In this document: positions 8,649 through 17,649 of the stretch, in pieces
Numbering within the stretch: position 1 is the first letter of the stretch
How the letters are laid out: every line of letters starts with the position of its first letter
DNA from: Pseudomonas sp. Ant30-3
GTDB taxonomy: Bacteria > Pseudomonadota > Gammaproteobacteria > Pseudomonadales > Pseudomonadaceae
Assembly: GCF_000690905.1 (NCBI RefSeq)
Contig: NZ_JMCL01000030.1
Location: 62,001 to 126,000 of the forward strand
Reading direction: 5' to 3'
DNA length: 64,000 nucleotides
Notes under the pieces: generated by a model
Database searches by the model: none
The model's input: only the letters and a program-made list of their open reading frames with translations
What the model was told of the DNA's origin: nothing
Made by a program: the position numbers and the translations under genes

Positions 8649-10351
8649 GATCCGTTCAGGGCGGCATCGCCATCAGTGATGTCCGCCTCGATGTCCAGCA
8701 GTCGCCGGGCGAGTCGCACCAAGCGGAAAAGCTTCACCAGGCTCGTATCGCTCAATCTAGCGGTAGGTTGTGATGAAGGGATGTGTTCCAGCCCCAGCAG
8801 AAGAGCGCCCAAATCCCCGGGCATCCGTAAAGGCGGAGTCCGGTCCGACTGGTAGGGAACGCTCAGGCTATGCAGCAGCAGTAATGCACCACGGAGATTT
8901 GAGTGCGTGTTCTCATCGGTAGATATTCCCGCGCATGTGAAGCCGATGCCCTCGTCGCAGACGACAATGGCCTCTTCCAGACCCGCTTCGTTGGCGATCT
9001 CACGCGCGAACTGAGCGATGTGGACGCGTAGCCGATCCGGCGTATCGAGGCCGGGATCGATGTACCAGACATCCGAGATGGGGTAGAGACCGCCTGCCTG
9101 AACAGGGATGGCCTGTAGCACGCTGGTTTCGAAATCAGGTGGCGTTTCGCCGACATGGTCGGTCACCAATCGTTGGATCGACTGTAGGCGCTCGGTGGTC
9201 TCGGCAGGTGAGACGATATGCTCCTGAAGTAAGGCTGAGTGATCGTCCTTAGCATATTGATCGTCATTCACGTCGGCCGGAGGATGTGTCGCAGGCCCCT
9301 CTTGAATCGAAAGGGTATCGCTTGCCGGTATCCTGGGTGCCTCTGTTACCCGCGGTGTGGATGATGACGTGGGCGGTGCGACTACGGATGGAGATGTTGG
9401 CTTGGTCGTGGAGACCGACCCTGTGGTCTCCGTACCTGGCGGTGTGTTCGGTTCACTAGTAAGCAACTGCCAGCGCTTTTCGGAATCGGTGATTTCGAAC
9501 ACCAGCGTGTCATAGTCCACCCCGAGCAACTCGGACATCTGGCCGATCAGCTCATCTTGCACCCGCTGCGCCGTAAAGCTCCCTGGGGAGTCAAATACCA
9601 TCAGGACATCCTGGAACAGCGTTGCAAAATCAATGCTTAGACTGTTCTTGGTGACGCGCGCATCCCAGATCCTGGAACCGGCTCTACGCAGGTAGGTCAG
9701 TTGCTCGACTTGGGGGCGTCCCAAGCCGGCATAGAGCACGCTGGGTATCGCTGGCAGCAGGAACTGGATGGCCTCCTGCATGCGGCTGATGTGGGGCTGG
9801 GGTACGGGGTAGCCATCAGCCTTGAGGCGGCGGGCAAGCTCCGATTGCGACAGCGATTTACCATCCTCCTGTTCATAGAGCTCACGGACTTTTTCGACAC
9901 CCAGAGCTCGTTCGATAAACGACAGGCTACCGTGAAGTTCGTTCTCGGCCAGATGTCCTGTCAGGGCGACGATCTCGCCGCGCTCTGGCCAGGGGCGGAA
10001 CAGGCAGCCGATACGGAAGAACCGCTCGTCCTTGGTCTCACTCCACAGATCGCGCAGTATCGCCAGGCGCGTGTTGCCGCCGTTACGAATGATGTAGTGA
10101 TCGGCACCGGGGCGACGGGTGATCGGTGGCGGAGCATCCAGTCCTCGCTGGCGGATGGAGGCTTTGATTTCCTCGTACAACGGATTACGCGTCAGCCTCG
10201 GATCCAGCTCGTAGGGGCGCAACTGGTCCAACGTCACCACCATTGGCGTATCGGCGATCGGGTCCGTCAGCGTTTCTGCAACCGTTCCGGAGTGTCCGAA
10301 GCCGTCGCTCATCAGTTTGTTGGCCATCTCTTGCAGGGAGACATCAGTCAT
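8645..10351 (-). CDS. ParB-family partition protein of PFGI-1 type ICE (TIGR03764)
   Basis: 568 residues from ATG 10351 behind GGGAG; a longer upstream frame lacks family similarity. The N-terminal ParB/Srx domain includes VTLDQLRPYELDPR, IKASIRQRGLDAPPPITRR and IIRNGGNTRLAILRDLW. A helix-turn-helix follows (LSQSELARRLKADGYPVPQPHISRMQ). The C-terminal half is Pro/Thr-rich then a further conserved region. It would load on a centromere-like site and work with ParA for element stability. Downstream DUF2857 is translationally coupled. The nearby 100-bp palindrome array is a candidate binding site (inference). Confidence 0.85.
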   Translation of the reverse strand: MTDVSLQEMANKLMSDGFGHSGTVAETLTDPIADTPMVVTLDQLRPYELDPRLTRNPLYEEIKASIRQRGLDAPPPITRRPGADHYIIRNGGNTRLAILRDLWSETKDERFFRIGCLFRPWPERGEIVALTGHLAENELHGSLSFIERALGVEKVRELYEQEDGKSLSQSELARRLKADGYPVPQPHISRMQEAIQFLLPAIPSVLYAGLGRPQVEQLTYLRRAGSRIWDARVTKNSLSIDFATLFQDVLMVFDSPGSFTAQRVQDELIGQMSELLGVDYDTLVFEITDSEKRWQLLTSEPNTPPGTETTGSVSTTKPTSPSVVAPPTSSSTPRVTEAPRIPASDTLSIQEGPATHPPADVNDDQYAKDDHSALLQEHIVSPAETTERLQSIQRLVTDHVGETPPDFETSVLQAIPVQAGGLYPISDVWYIDPGLDTPDRLRVHIAQFAREIANEAGLEEAIVVCDEGIGFTCAGISTDENTHSNLRGALLLLHSLSVPYQSDRTPPLRMPGDLGALLLGLEHIPSSQPTARLSDTSLVKLFRLVRLARRLLDIEADITDGDAALNGS

Positions 10352-10604
10352 GGGCGGCTCCCTCTTGATCGGGGTGCTCGACCACCGTGGCGTGGCGTTG
10401 TGTTCGACGCAGCATGGCGCGTGCATTGCGTTCTGCCCGGTGATCGCTGGCTGTCGCGCTGGTATAAATCGGCGGTAAGCCCGGCTTGGCGAATTTGAGG
10501 TGCCCGCCAGGTGTCCGGGAGACATTCCAACCCTCGCTCAGGGCATGTTCAATCAGCGGAAGTAGTCGCTTGTGGCCACGGGCCAGTTCATGGGCGTTTG
10601 ACAT
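10344..10604 (-). CDS. Small HicA/YcfA-like hypothetical protein
   Basis: 86 residues from ATG 10604. The core EGWNVSRTPGGHLKFAKPG followed by a conserved Ser/Thr segment (PPIYTSATASDHRAERNARAMLRR) resembles the dsRNA-binding HicA/YcfA fold (G-S/T-H-x-K). It is a standard small gene between parA and parB in PFGI-1 type elements. It overlaps the ParB start by 8 bases and, in the restored frame, the ParA end by 17. No HicB-like partner is adjacent, so a toxin role is unsupported. Confidence 0.65.
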   Translation of the reverse strand: MSNAHELARGHKRLLPLIEHALSEGWNVSRTPGGHLKFAKPGLPPIYTSATASDHRAERNARAMLRRTQRHATVVEHPDQEGAAHD

Positions 10605-11450
10605 GAGAGTGTCTCCCCTCAAACTTCCCGGTGACCAGGGCGAACTGTTCCTGCCATTGCGGACACAGTTCGCTGGCCAACCCGCGCACAATGTCCAGTG
10701 CGGCTGCGGCAACTCGGCCAGTGGGCCGTCGGTGCTCAACCCGATGGACCGGCAAACCACGCGTTGCCGCTCGAGGAAATGCCTCTATCGCGGGGATCTC
10801 GGTTCGCAGGACATGACCCCTTCCTGCTCTCGGAAGATCAAACGCAGTGTCTGCTGGATCAGCTTTGCATTGGCTGACACTGCGGGTACGCGGTTGAGCA
10901 GGAGATGAAGGTGTGGCGGGTTAATGCCCAGATGCCGATAGGGGGCGATGTCGTCGATGAGCTGCAGAGTGCCTCGGCGCATTTCACGCGCGGCGAGGAT
11001 TTCGGGCGTGACGGGCGAGACCGCCTGCTCGGAGGCAAGCACCGCCATCTCGAGCAGCACACTGCGAGCGCCTTGAGTATCGAGTAGCACCAGGTCGTAG
11101 TGCGGCTGAAACACCGGGAGCAGGTGCCGCAGTCGAAGCCGCCCATCCGGTGCATGCAGCAAGAGGGTGTTCAACTGCCGATGCTCGTCATTGGACAGAA
11201 TGACGTCCAGACGGTCTATGACGGTGCGCGATACCAGTCGCGCAATGTCGCGTTCGTTGCATGCCAGCAGCTCATAGATCCCGCACGGCGCGCGGCGGGT
11301 AAGCTCGTAGTACGAGGACAATGTGGGCTGCATATCCAGGTCGAGCAGCAGGACCCTCAGGCCGGCATCAGCAATGAAACCGCCGAGGTTGGCGGCGACC
11401 GTGGTTTTTCCTACGCCGCCTTTGGTCGAGATAACAGAAATAACCTGCAT
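10588..11450 (-). pseudogene. parA: ParA-family partition ATPase, frameshifted near the C terminus
   Basis: The gene starts at ATG 11450 with a deviant Walker A box, ISTKGGVGKTTVAANL (Lys10 and Lys15), then LLLDLDMQP and LVLLDTQGA. The frame stops early at 10785 with the odd tail GVMSCEPRSPR. One base lost in the run of four C on the plus strand (10817-10820) explains this: the next frame gives VLRTEIPAIEAFPRAATRG and continues, through GLASELCPQWQEQFALVTGKF, to a stop at 10588, the expected ParA C terminus. Restored length is about 287 residues. Truncation removes the last ~65 residues, so partition activity is doubtful unless this is a sequencing error. Confidence 0.8.
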
Positions 11451-11486
11451 GGCTTGCTCCTCTTCGGCAAGGAATGGGGAGCTAAG

Positions 11487-11708
11487 TCAGACGCGTTCTT
11501 TAAGACGGTCAGTGATCCACTGGTCGATCTCTGCGGAGTCCCAACCAACGGCGCGGATGCCAAGTTTTATGGCTTTGGGGAATTGGCCCGCCTTCATGAG
11601 GCTGTAAAGATAGGCGCGCTTGAAGCCTGTCTTGGCCTCAACTTCCGGGCGGCGAAGGATACGTCGCTCCGGGGCCGGAGCAGGGTTCTGTTCAGACATA
11701 GCGGTCAC
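11487..11708 (-). CDS. AlpA-family regulator
   Basis: A 73-residue AlpA/MerR-like helix-turn-helix protein: RRPEVEAKTGFKRAYLYSLMKAGQFPKAIKLG followed by AVGWDSAEIDQWI, the family signature. ATG at 11708 or 11699 (MSEQ) are both possible. Members activate excisionase or integrase genes of prophages and islands. It is the first gene of the element's minus-strand block, 37 bases upstream of parA. Confidence 0.85.
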   Translation of the reverse strand: MTAMSEQNPAPAPERRILRRPEVEAKTGFKRAYLYSLMKAGQFPKAIKLGIRAVGWDSAEIDQWITDRLKERV

Positions 11709-11946
11709 TCCTTAATGCTCAGTGGCACTTCTCGGGTTGACCCGTATTGAATCGCTGCCACCCCTGAAGCACATCAAACAATAGGACGGTACTGACCACC
11801 GTATTGATGTTCCGTCATCCGGCTGCGAGGCAAAGCATTGCGGCCAACTCTATCCGTGGAACTGACACTGTTAAAAGGTTCGGCGTCTTGATAAATAGTC
11901 CGTCTGGCGGACGCTCGCTGTTTAATCTATGCGCGAGTGAGCGCGG

Positions 11947-11976
11947 CATTTTTTGTCATGCGGGCGACAAAAAATG
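11947..11976. promoter_or_regulatory. Perfect 11-bp inverted repeat, candidate operator
   Basis: The arms are CATTTTTTGTC and its exact complement GACAAAAAATG, separated by 8 bases. The T-rich then A-rich arms make a bidirectional-terminator reading possible, but the left arm does not end in a clean GC stem, so an operator for an element regulator is at least as likely. Confidence 0.5.
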
Positions 11977-12064
11977 TCCGTCATTAACGGTAGGTTGCGA
12001 TTGGCAAGCGCTACAAGCTAGCGCGCTTGTGCATGAGCCGGTGCACACCAACTGAATTCAAAGG

Positions 12065-12097
12065 CTATCCCCTTTATCTCGCGACGATGAAGGGGAT
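12065..12097. terminator. Stem-loop downstream of LysR gene, possible terminator
   Basis: Arms TATCCCCTT and AAGGGGATA pair over 9 bp with a 15-base loop. It lies ~90 bases past the LysR stop. No long U-tract follows on either strand, so the terminator call is tentative. Confidence 0.35.
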
Positions 12098-12187
12098 ATT
12101 TGGGTCGTGCTCCAGACAAAAATGTATGGAACTTAATGTGAGAGTCCAGAACTGAGGATGGGGTGATCATTCTTGCTCACGCATCCG

Positions 12188-13081
12188 TCATGCTTCCCCG
12201 ATTTGTTGCGCTCTTTTAATGAAGCGCTCCAGTTCTGCTGAAATTGGCCTGTCCGGTACAACGATGAATGTTGCGGTGTCGGGGATATCGTCGATAACCT
12301 GCCGAACAATGACGTCAGGGTGGTTGTAAATGGAAAGCTGCGATTCCAACCCGATACCAATGCCATAGCCAGCGGCCACCAGCATCATCATGGGCTCATG
12401 ACCAGAAACATGTTCAGCGATGTTGGGAGAGGGCAGCGAGTCGTCCTCAAACCAATGATTAATGACATTGCGTCCGCCGGCGCAACGTTCAGGATGGCAA
12501 AGAATCAGGGGGTACCGGAGTGCTTCCCCAAGAGGCACTTTATCCAGGGAAAGCAGCGGATGGTGAGTGGGAATAGCAATGGCAGGGCGTTCGGCCCAAA
12601 CCCTAAATTTTGTGAGGCCATTGGTGGCGACTATGCTGTCGACAGTGAAACCCGCATCTATCTCGTCGTGTAAGAGCGCTTTGTGCATCTCGTTGACGGT
12701 CATTTCAACGATCCGAATCTCGGTGGCAGGCTCCTCTTCTCGGCATCGAGCCAGCAGCTGTGTCAGCCGAGGCTGAGCCAGGCTATCGGCGATGCCGATG
12801 CATACCCGGCCGCGATAGCCCTGAGACGCCGATTGCACTCGTGTCAGGGCGTTATCCATGTAGGCAAGTACGCGGCGAGCCTCTTCACGGAAAATCTCCC
12901 CAGGCCAAGTCAGCTGTATACGCCCCTTGGTGCGATGGAGCAGTCGGACACCGAGATAGGACTCAAGATCTCTTATGGCTCTGGACAACGGGGACGGTTC
13001 GATGTGAACTCTGGCCGCCGCACGAGCAAAGCTTTGTTCTTCAGCGACGATAAGGAAATAGCGCAGGTGACGTATTCTCAT
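12188..13081 (-). CDS. LysR-family transcriptional regulator
   Basis: 297 residues from ATG 13081, preceded by AAGGAAGAT. The N-terminal LTTR helix-turn-helix is plain (MRIRHLRYFLIVAEEQSFARAA, then PSPLSRAIRDLE). The effector domain includes RVCIGIADSLAQPRLTQLLAR and GHEPMMMLVAAGYGIGI, of the aromatic-responsive LTTR type. The frame could extend upstream but has no start context. It is divergent from the HlyD remnant at 13.3 kb, which may once have been its target (inference). Confidence 0.85.
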   Translation of the reverse strand: MRIRHLRYFLIVAEEQSFARAAARVHIEPSPLSRAIRDLESYLGVRLLHRTKGRIQLTWPGEIFREEARRVLAYMDNALTRVQSASQGYRGRVCIGIADSLAQPRLTQLLARCREEEPATEIRIVEMTVNEMHKALLHDEIDAGFTVDSIVATNGLTKFRVWAERPAIAIPTHHPLLSLDKVPLGEALRYPLILCHPERCAGGRNVINHWFEDDSLPSPNIAEHVSGHEPMMMLVAAGYGIGIGLESQLSIYNHPDVIVRQVIDDIPDTATFIVVPDRPISAELERFIKRAQQIGEA

Positions 13082-13314
13082 GGTGTATCTTCCTTGTTGG
13101 TTGTTGACATTCTCTTTGACCGCGAGCAGGGCTCTGTTATTAGCGCACTGGTAGTGGTTTCGGTGACCGCTGTGTGATGCAATCCACAAATTTTGACGCA
13201 GCCGAAGTGTCATACATAGGGCGTAATCGTGTGACACATTCCTGAAATGATGATCCTCTCCAGACTGATATCATCACCCTTGCACCCGACCGTATCGGGT
13301 TGGATGGAGGGACT

Positions 13315-13611
13315 AAATGTCATAGATAACCAACCGGTAAATGCTGGAGATATGTTGCTGACCATTGACCATTGACCATTGACCATTGACCATGAAAGTT
13401 TCGAGGCCGCGTTGCAGAGTGCTCGTGTTGTGGTCGAAACCCAGCAGCAAAAACTAAAGCAAAGTGAGCACGAAGCGCAGCGCCGGATTACGCTCGGCGC
13501 GGGAGCTAGCAGAGTTACTGTAGATCGCTCAATTCAACGCAAAAAACGCACGAGGACAACTCGATAAGGCGCTGGTTGTTGGCGCCGACGCTGAATTTAC
13601 CTACGTGCCGA
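13315..13611 (+). pseudogene. HlyD/EmrA-type membrane-fusion protein remnant
   Basis: Translation from about 13315 gives VIDNQPVNAGDMLLTIDH, the lipoyl/barrel-sandwich signature of HlyD-family fusion proteins. It stops at a TGA inside a heptanucleotide repeat. After the repeat, HESFEAALQSARVVVETQQQ resumes the family sequence. Near 13567 another frame continues AKNARGQLDKALVVGAD. The front of the gene is missing and the rest is cut off before the IS1182-type transposase. At least two frame losses and both ends missing make this a relic. Confidence 0.65.
13359..13393 (+). repeat. Five tandem copies of TGACCAT
   Basis: A perfect 7-bp tandem repeat, five units, inside the HlyD remnant exactly at the codons for T-I-D-H. 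Two units would give an uninterrupted frame; five units keep the phase but create a TGA stop; three or four shift the frame. The repeat is therefore a slippage site. Confidence 0.9.
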
Positions 13612-14928
13612 CGCAAGACTGCCCCAACTCCAATCGGAAAAAATCCAGCACAGGAAATAGTTCGCGAAGAATCAGACTGGGGCAGTGGCATCTCGGTAAC
13701 TGGATCAATTCAGCGTCGACGCCAACACAGCCGCAGGCTTGAGCGTGAGGCCGAGCGCAACGTCGAGTTGATGTGGCTAACGGGGCGTTTGGCTCCGGAC
13801 TTCAAAACCATTGCCGACTTTCGCAAAGACAACGGCAAAGCCATTCGCAGCGTATGCCGCCAGTTCGTAGTTCTTTGTCGCAACCTCAATCTCTTCTCCC
13901 AATCGATCATCGCCATCGACGGCAGCAAATTCAAAGCCGTCAATAATCGCGACCGCAACTTCACTCAGGGTAAGGTGAAGGCACGCATGCAGCAGATCGA
14001 GCAGAGCATTGATCGCTATCTGGCGGCGATGGATTCGGCGGATCGGGCAACGCCCGAAGTGGCCGAGGTCAAAGCAGAGCGGCTTAAAGAAAAGATAGAA
14101 ACACTGAAAAAGCAGATGCAGAAACTCAAGGAAATCGAGGTGCAGCTCCACGAAAGTCCAGACCAGCAGATCTCCCTCACAGACCCATATGCACGCTCAA
14201 TGGCCACGAGCGGCCGAGGCACCGGAACGGTTGGCTACAACGTACAAACAGCTGTCGACGACAAACACCATCTGATCGTTGCTCATGAGGTGACCAACGT
14301 TGGTAATGATCGTGGGCAACTGAGCAATATGGCGAACCAAGCACGTGAAGAAATCGAGGCTGAATCGCTAACGGTGGTGGCCGACCGAGGCTACTACAAA
14401 GGTCTGGAAATCCTTGCTTGCGAGCAAGCCGGCATCACTACCTTCGTACCGAAACCCCTCACATCTGGCAGCAAAGCCGAAGGCAGATTCGGCAAACAGG
14501 ATTTCATCTATCTTATTGCGTCGGACGAGTATCGATGCCCTGCGGGGCAGTTACTAACCAGGCGGTATTCGTCGATGGAAGACGGCATGTTATTGCATTG
14601 TTACTACTACTCGGGCTGCCAGTCCTGCTCAATGCAAAGGCAATGTACGACGGGTAAGGAGCGCCGTGTGAAGCGCTGGGAACATGAGGCTGTAGTCGAC
14701 GCGATGCAGGTTCGGCTGGAACATGACCCGGGGAAGATGAAGGTTCGCCGCCAGACTGTTGAGCATCCTTTTGGAACGCTCAAATATTGGATGGGAGCCA
14801 CCCACTTCCTGACCAAAACACTTCCGCGGGTAAGTACCGAAATGAGTCTTCATGTACTCGCCTACAACCTCAAACGAATGATGAGCATCTTCGGCATCGT
14901 AGGACTGCTTGAGGCGATCAGGGCGTAA
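13576..14928 (+). pseudogene. IS1182-type transposase, 5'-truncated
   Basis: From about 13729 the frame reads SRRLEREAERNVELMWLTGRL and continues through the DDE core: IIAIDGSKFKAVNN, TVVADRGYYKGLEI and VEHPFGTLKYW, plus the family Cys cluster (CYYYSGCQSCSMQRQC). IS1182 transposases normally have ~75 further N-terminal residues (the YHP...YGYL region); these are absent and the preceding ~50 codons are unrelated. The open frame from 13576 is therefore a fusion of HlyD-remnant DNA to a decapitated transposase. The residual catalytic domain is intact, but activity is unlikely. Confidence 0.75.
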
Positions 14929-14956
14929 ATCCAGCCACTTGGCTCGCCTGTTAGTA

Positions 14957-14988
14957 GCCGTTTGGGCCGCTGACGCGGCCCAAACGGC
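14957..14988. terminator. Perfect 14-bp stem-loop after the transposase
   Basis: Arms GCCGTTTGGGCCGC and its exact complement flank a 4-base loop (TGAC), 29 bases past the transposase stop. There is no U-tract, so it may be a structural end of the IS rather than a classical terminator. Confidence 0.6.
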
Positions 14989-15408
14989 ATTACGAACGTC
15001 TATCTAGCTGACTAAGGTAATTCGCGCTTCCGCCCGCTGATTTCACAGGCAATCCTCGCGCCTCTCAGTTTTCGACGTATTTAGCGCGTTTTCACACAGC
15101 CTGGACCCATAGCGGTCATTCGCGCAAGCAGAAATGGTTAGCGTTGGTATCAAATACTAGGACGATGAAGCAATGAAATAATGTTTTTTGGCCGCCATGG
15201 CGGCCGGCCGCGAGCCTTACGAGACTTGAAACCGGTGTTCTGAGGTGTCTTTAACGTCCGGTGATACGAACTGCCACCTGGCGCCATCGTCCTGGGATGC
15301 TTTAACGTGACCTTGCGTGGGGTGAATCGATCGCGCGGATGTCAAACCGCATCGATAGCCTCCCCTCGGTTCGTTCACGTAGCGCAAGTAGGGTTTCGGT
15401 GACAGCGG
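14989..15408. other. Intergenic region between transposase and porin pseudogene
   Basis: About 420 bases with no gene that I can support. A GGCCGCCATGGCGGCC palindrome lies near 15190-15206. Some sequence may be IS flank or remnant DNA. Confidence 0.35.
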
Positions 15409-16753
15409 TCAAAAATAATAGAGTGCTTGCACAGTCGCTGTAGCTTGTTTGCGATCGCTGCCATTGCCAAAGGGGTTGTCATCATCACTGCCGGTGAACC
15501 AGTCATATCGGATTTCAGGGCGCAAAGATAAATTACGCGTTGCTTCATAGCGAAATCCCAAGGTTAGGGCATTGAATGCACCGTGTGCTATTGATACCGG
15601 GAACAGCGCGAAGCCGTCGGGGTCCGCGAAATGTTCCGCCCTCGCCGAGAAGATAAGGTCGTTGCGATACTGATAACTCAGAGAACTATTGACGCCCCAC
15701 CAGTGAGCGCCTGAGAACCGCGGGCCTGTCACGATATCGACAGTATCAGCTTTGCCGTCGCCACTTTGGTGTCCATAAACAGCCTCGGCGCCGATTGACC
15801 AATGCTGGTCAAGTGCGAACCAGCCATTCAATGAATGTTGCTGCTTGAGTTGACCACTTGATGAAATTAATCGAGAAGTGGGGGCTTGAATATCATCGAT
15901 AGATTTATTCTGCTCGTCGCCAATAATAAACTCATAATCGATCCATCCTCGCATGTCGGCTCTGCGCCAACGTATTGCGCCTAATATTGATTTGCTGTCG
16001 TTATTGTCTCTCAAGTTATTCCAGCCCTGCACAATACCTATTTCGCCGCCGAGCAGGCTTGATTGCGTACTCATCAGTCTAGTGCCCAAAACGACGCCGC
16101 TGACGGTCGCTGGCTCGGTTACAAATGCGTAGGTTTTGGTAGCAAAAGCGTTGCGCGCAATCCGGATGTTCGGCGGAATCTCGTAGCCTACCCCCGGTCC
16201 GAAAATCCCAGCCATGACGCTGATCCCTGTGCCAACTGGCAGGTAGGCCGTGCCAAACAGGTCGGGAAACGCGTAGAAATTTTGCCTGCGTCGCTGAGCT
16301 TTGGCCGAGTCTGATGCGCCAGGCTCATTTACCCCCCAGTGATCATCCCAGCCCGTAGTTCGCGCAAATTGACCGTCACGACCATAGAGTAATCCGAAAG
16401 TGAAACCGAATGACGCATCGGTCGGTTGCGGTCCCGGTAATGGCGTAGCGCGCGGAACATTAGGTGGTATTAAGTGGCTTTTCGATGAATAGATTGAAAA
16501 AGGACAATTGGAACTTTTCGTCGGCGTATCCCGCCACGGGCAAGTTGGTCAGGCCGCCATGGCGCTCACTAGCGGTCGATGTATTGTTGCGGGAATACCC
16601 TGCGTCCACGACGCCGTAAATCCTGATGCCGGTGTCTCTTTCCAATCCAGGTATCAGCCACGTTGCCAAGTCACCTTCTCCAGGCTGGGAGGGAGACGCC
16701 GCGTACAGGGTGCATGAAAACACCGCGCACAGTGATGCGATAGGAATACGCAT
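15409..16753 (-). pseudogene. BBP2/OmpL-like outer-membrane porin, frameshifted
   Basis: The start at 16753 encodes a signal peptide (MRIPIASLCAVFSCTLYA) and the barrel begins GIRIYGVVDAGYSRNN. The frame stops after IEKPLNTT near 16460. One frame change at about 16462-16480 restores PNVPRATPLPGPQPTDASFGF and then the whole barrel to the stop at 15409, ending in YYF as outer-membrane proteins do. Restored length is about 448 residues. The family often accompanies aromatic-compound gene clusters; here it lies immediately upstream and divergent from hap, so it may have been the substrate porin. A single lesion suggests recent inactivation or an assembly error. Confidence 0.75.
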
Positions 16754-16926
16754 AGAGTATTTACCTTATTGTTATTGTTTAAAGTCAATCAGACAGGGCT
16801 GGAACGACTCGAAGATCGTCTAAAAGGCGGGTGGGTACTCATGGCTTGGCCTGTAATTTTTATAGTCGAGTGTCCAGACGGTAATTTCATCGACCCTCCA
16901 CAACAAGGGCAATATTGCGAAATGAC

Positions 16927-16945
16927 TGTTCGTCGAAAACGAACA
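16927..16945 (+). promoter_or_regulatory. Upstream hap operator, TGTTCG-N7-CGAACA
   Basis: An inverted repeat with 7-bp arms (TGTTCGT / ACGAACA) and a 5-base centre. It shares the TGTTCG-N7-CGAACA architecture with the site at 16996 and lies 72 bp upstream of it, centre to centre. It also sits between hapC and the divergent porin gene, so it could serve both. Confidence 0.65.
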
Positions 16946-16995
16946 ACTAATCCATCACGGCCTCTATGCTCAAGCGTTCTGCTGGGTTGCAGTAA

Positions 16996-17020
16996 GACTG
17001 TTCGCGTTTCGCGAACAGTC
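16996..17020 (+). promoter_or_regulatory. Promoter-proximal hap operator, perfect 11-bp palindrome
   Basis: Arms GACTGTTCGCG and CGCGAACAGTC around TTT. It contains TGTTCG-N7-CGAACA, as does the upstream site. A -10-like CATAAT at about 17029-17034 follows, so a bound protein would cover the -35 region. Symmetric TTCG/CGAA half-sites fit an IclR- or TetR-type regulator better than a LysR protein (inference). Confidence 0.7.
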
Positions 17021-17105
17021 ATTTCGCTCATAATGGTCTTGTTAGGACACGGGGACGCACCTTAACGTTTAGCCACTCAACACAAAAATAAACAGGGCTA
17101 AAACG

Positions 17106-17603
17106 ATGAGTACCCAACCTGGATTCAATACGGTTTTCGGCTCGCTGGTGCAGTACACCAAGGGCACGATCGAACTGGTCACCGGCAAGAAAAGCCACTA
17201 TGCCTTCTCTAATATCTTCGAAGTCGCTGCGCAATCGGCACCCTACGAGAAAGTCGTCGTCGGCCTCAATCTCGGCTATGTCATCGAAGCCATCCGCGCT
17301 GAAGGCACTTCCCCTTGGTTCACCTGCGCTCACGACGAATTCGTCATTGCCGTTGACGGCATTGTTCGCGTCGACTTTCTCAAGCTCGACGCGGCAACGG
17401 CCCAAGGCGACGGCACCCAGTTGGCCGGCGAACTGCCTAAAGGTCGGCCGATGGGCTACGTGCTCCTAAAGCGCGGCCATCAGGCGCTGCTACCGGCCGG
17501 CTGCGCTTACCGCTTTGAAGCGAGCACCCCCTGCGTGCTCCTGCAGCAAACCGTACAGGGCTCCCTCAGCATCGAGAAGTGGGCTGACATCTGCTTGAAA
17601 TGA
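17106..17603 (+). CDS. hapC: Hydroquinone 1,2-dioxygenase small subunit
   Basis: 165 residues, matching in size and sequence the ~18-kDa small subunit HapC of P. fluorescens ACB hydroquinone dioxygenase. With HapD it forms a non-heme Fe(II) enzyme that cleaves hydroquinone to 4-hydroxymuconic semialdehyde. The sequence has a cupin-like core (SPWFTCAHDEFVIAVDGIVRVDF and LLPAGCAYRFEA). It is the first gene of the hap operon, 86 bases after the promoter-proximal operator. hapD follows after 46 bases. No signal peptide; cytoplasmic. Confidence 0.9.
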   Translation: MSTQPGFNTVFGSLVQYTKGTIELVTGKKSHYAFSNIFEVAAQSAPYEKVVVGLNLGYVIEAIRAEGTSPWFTCAHDEFVIAVDGIVRVDFLKLDAATAQGDGTQLAGELPKGRPMGYVLLKRGHQALLPAGCAYRFEASTPCVLLQQTVQGSLSIEKWADICLK

Positions 17604-17649
17604 TCGTGTTCTGACCTCGACATTAATCCAAAAATAACAGGAGCCGATC

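Larger units (their letters stand above)
11709..12187. other. Intergenic region at the head of the integrative element
   Basis: About 480 bases without a credible gene. It holds two inverted repeats (11947-11976 and 12065-12097) and a short GTCCG/CGGAC stem near 11900. It probably contains the promoter and operators of the alpA-parA block. No obvious attachment site was recognised. Confidence 0.45.

Noticed and set aside
15190..15206. GGCCGCCATGGCGGCC palindrome as a regulatory site
   Set aside because: GC-rich restriction-like palindrome in a decayed intergenic stretch with no promoter nearby and no second copy.
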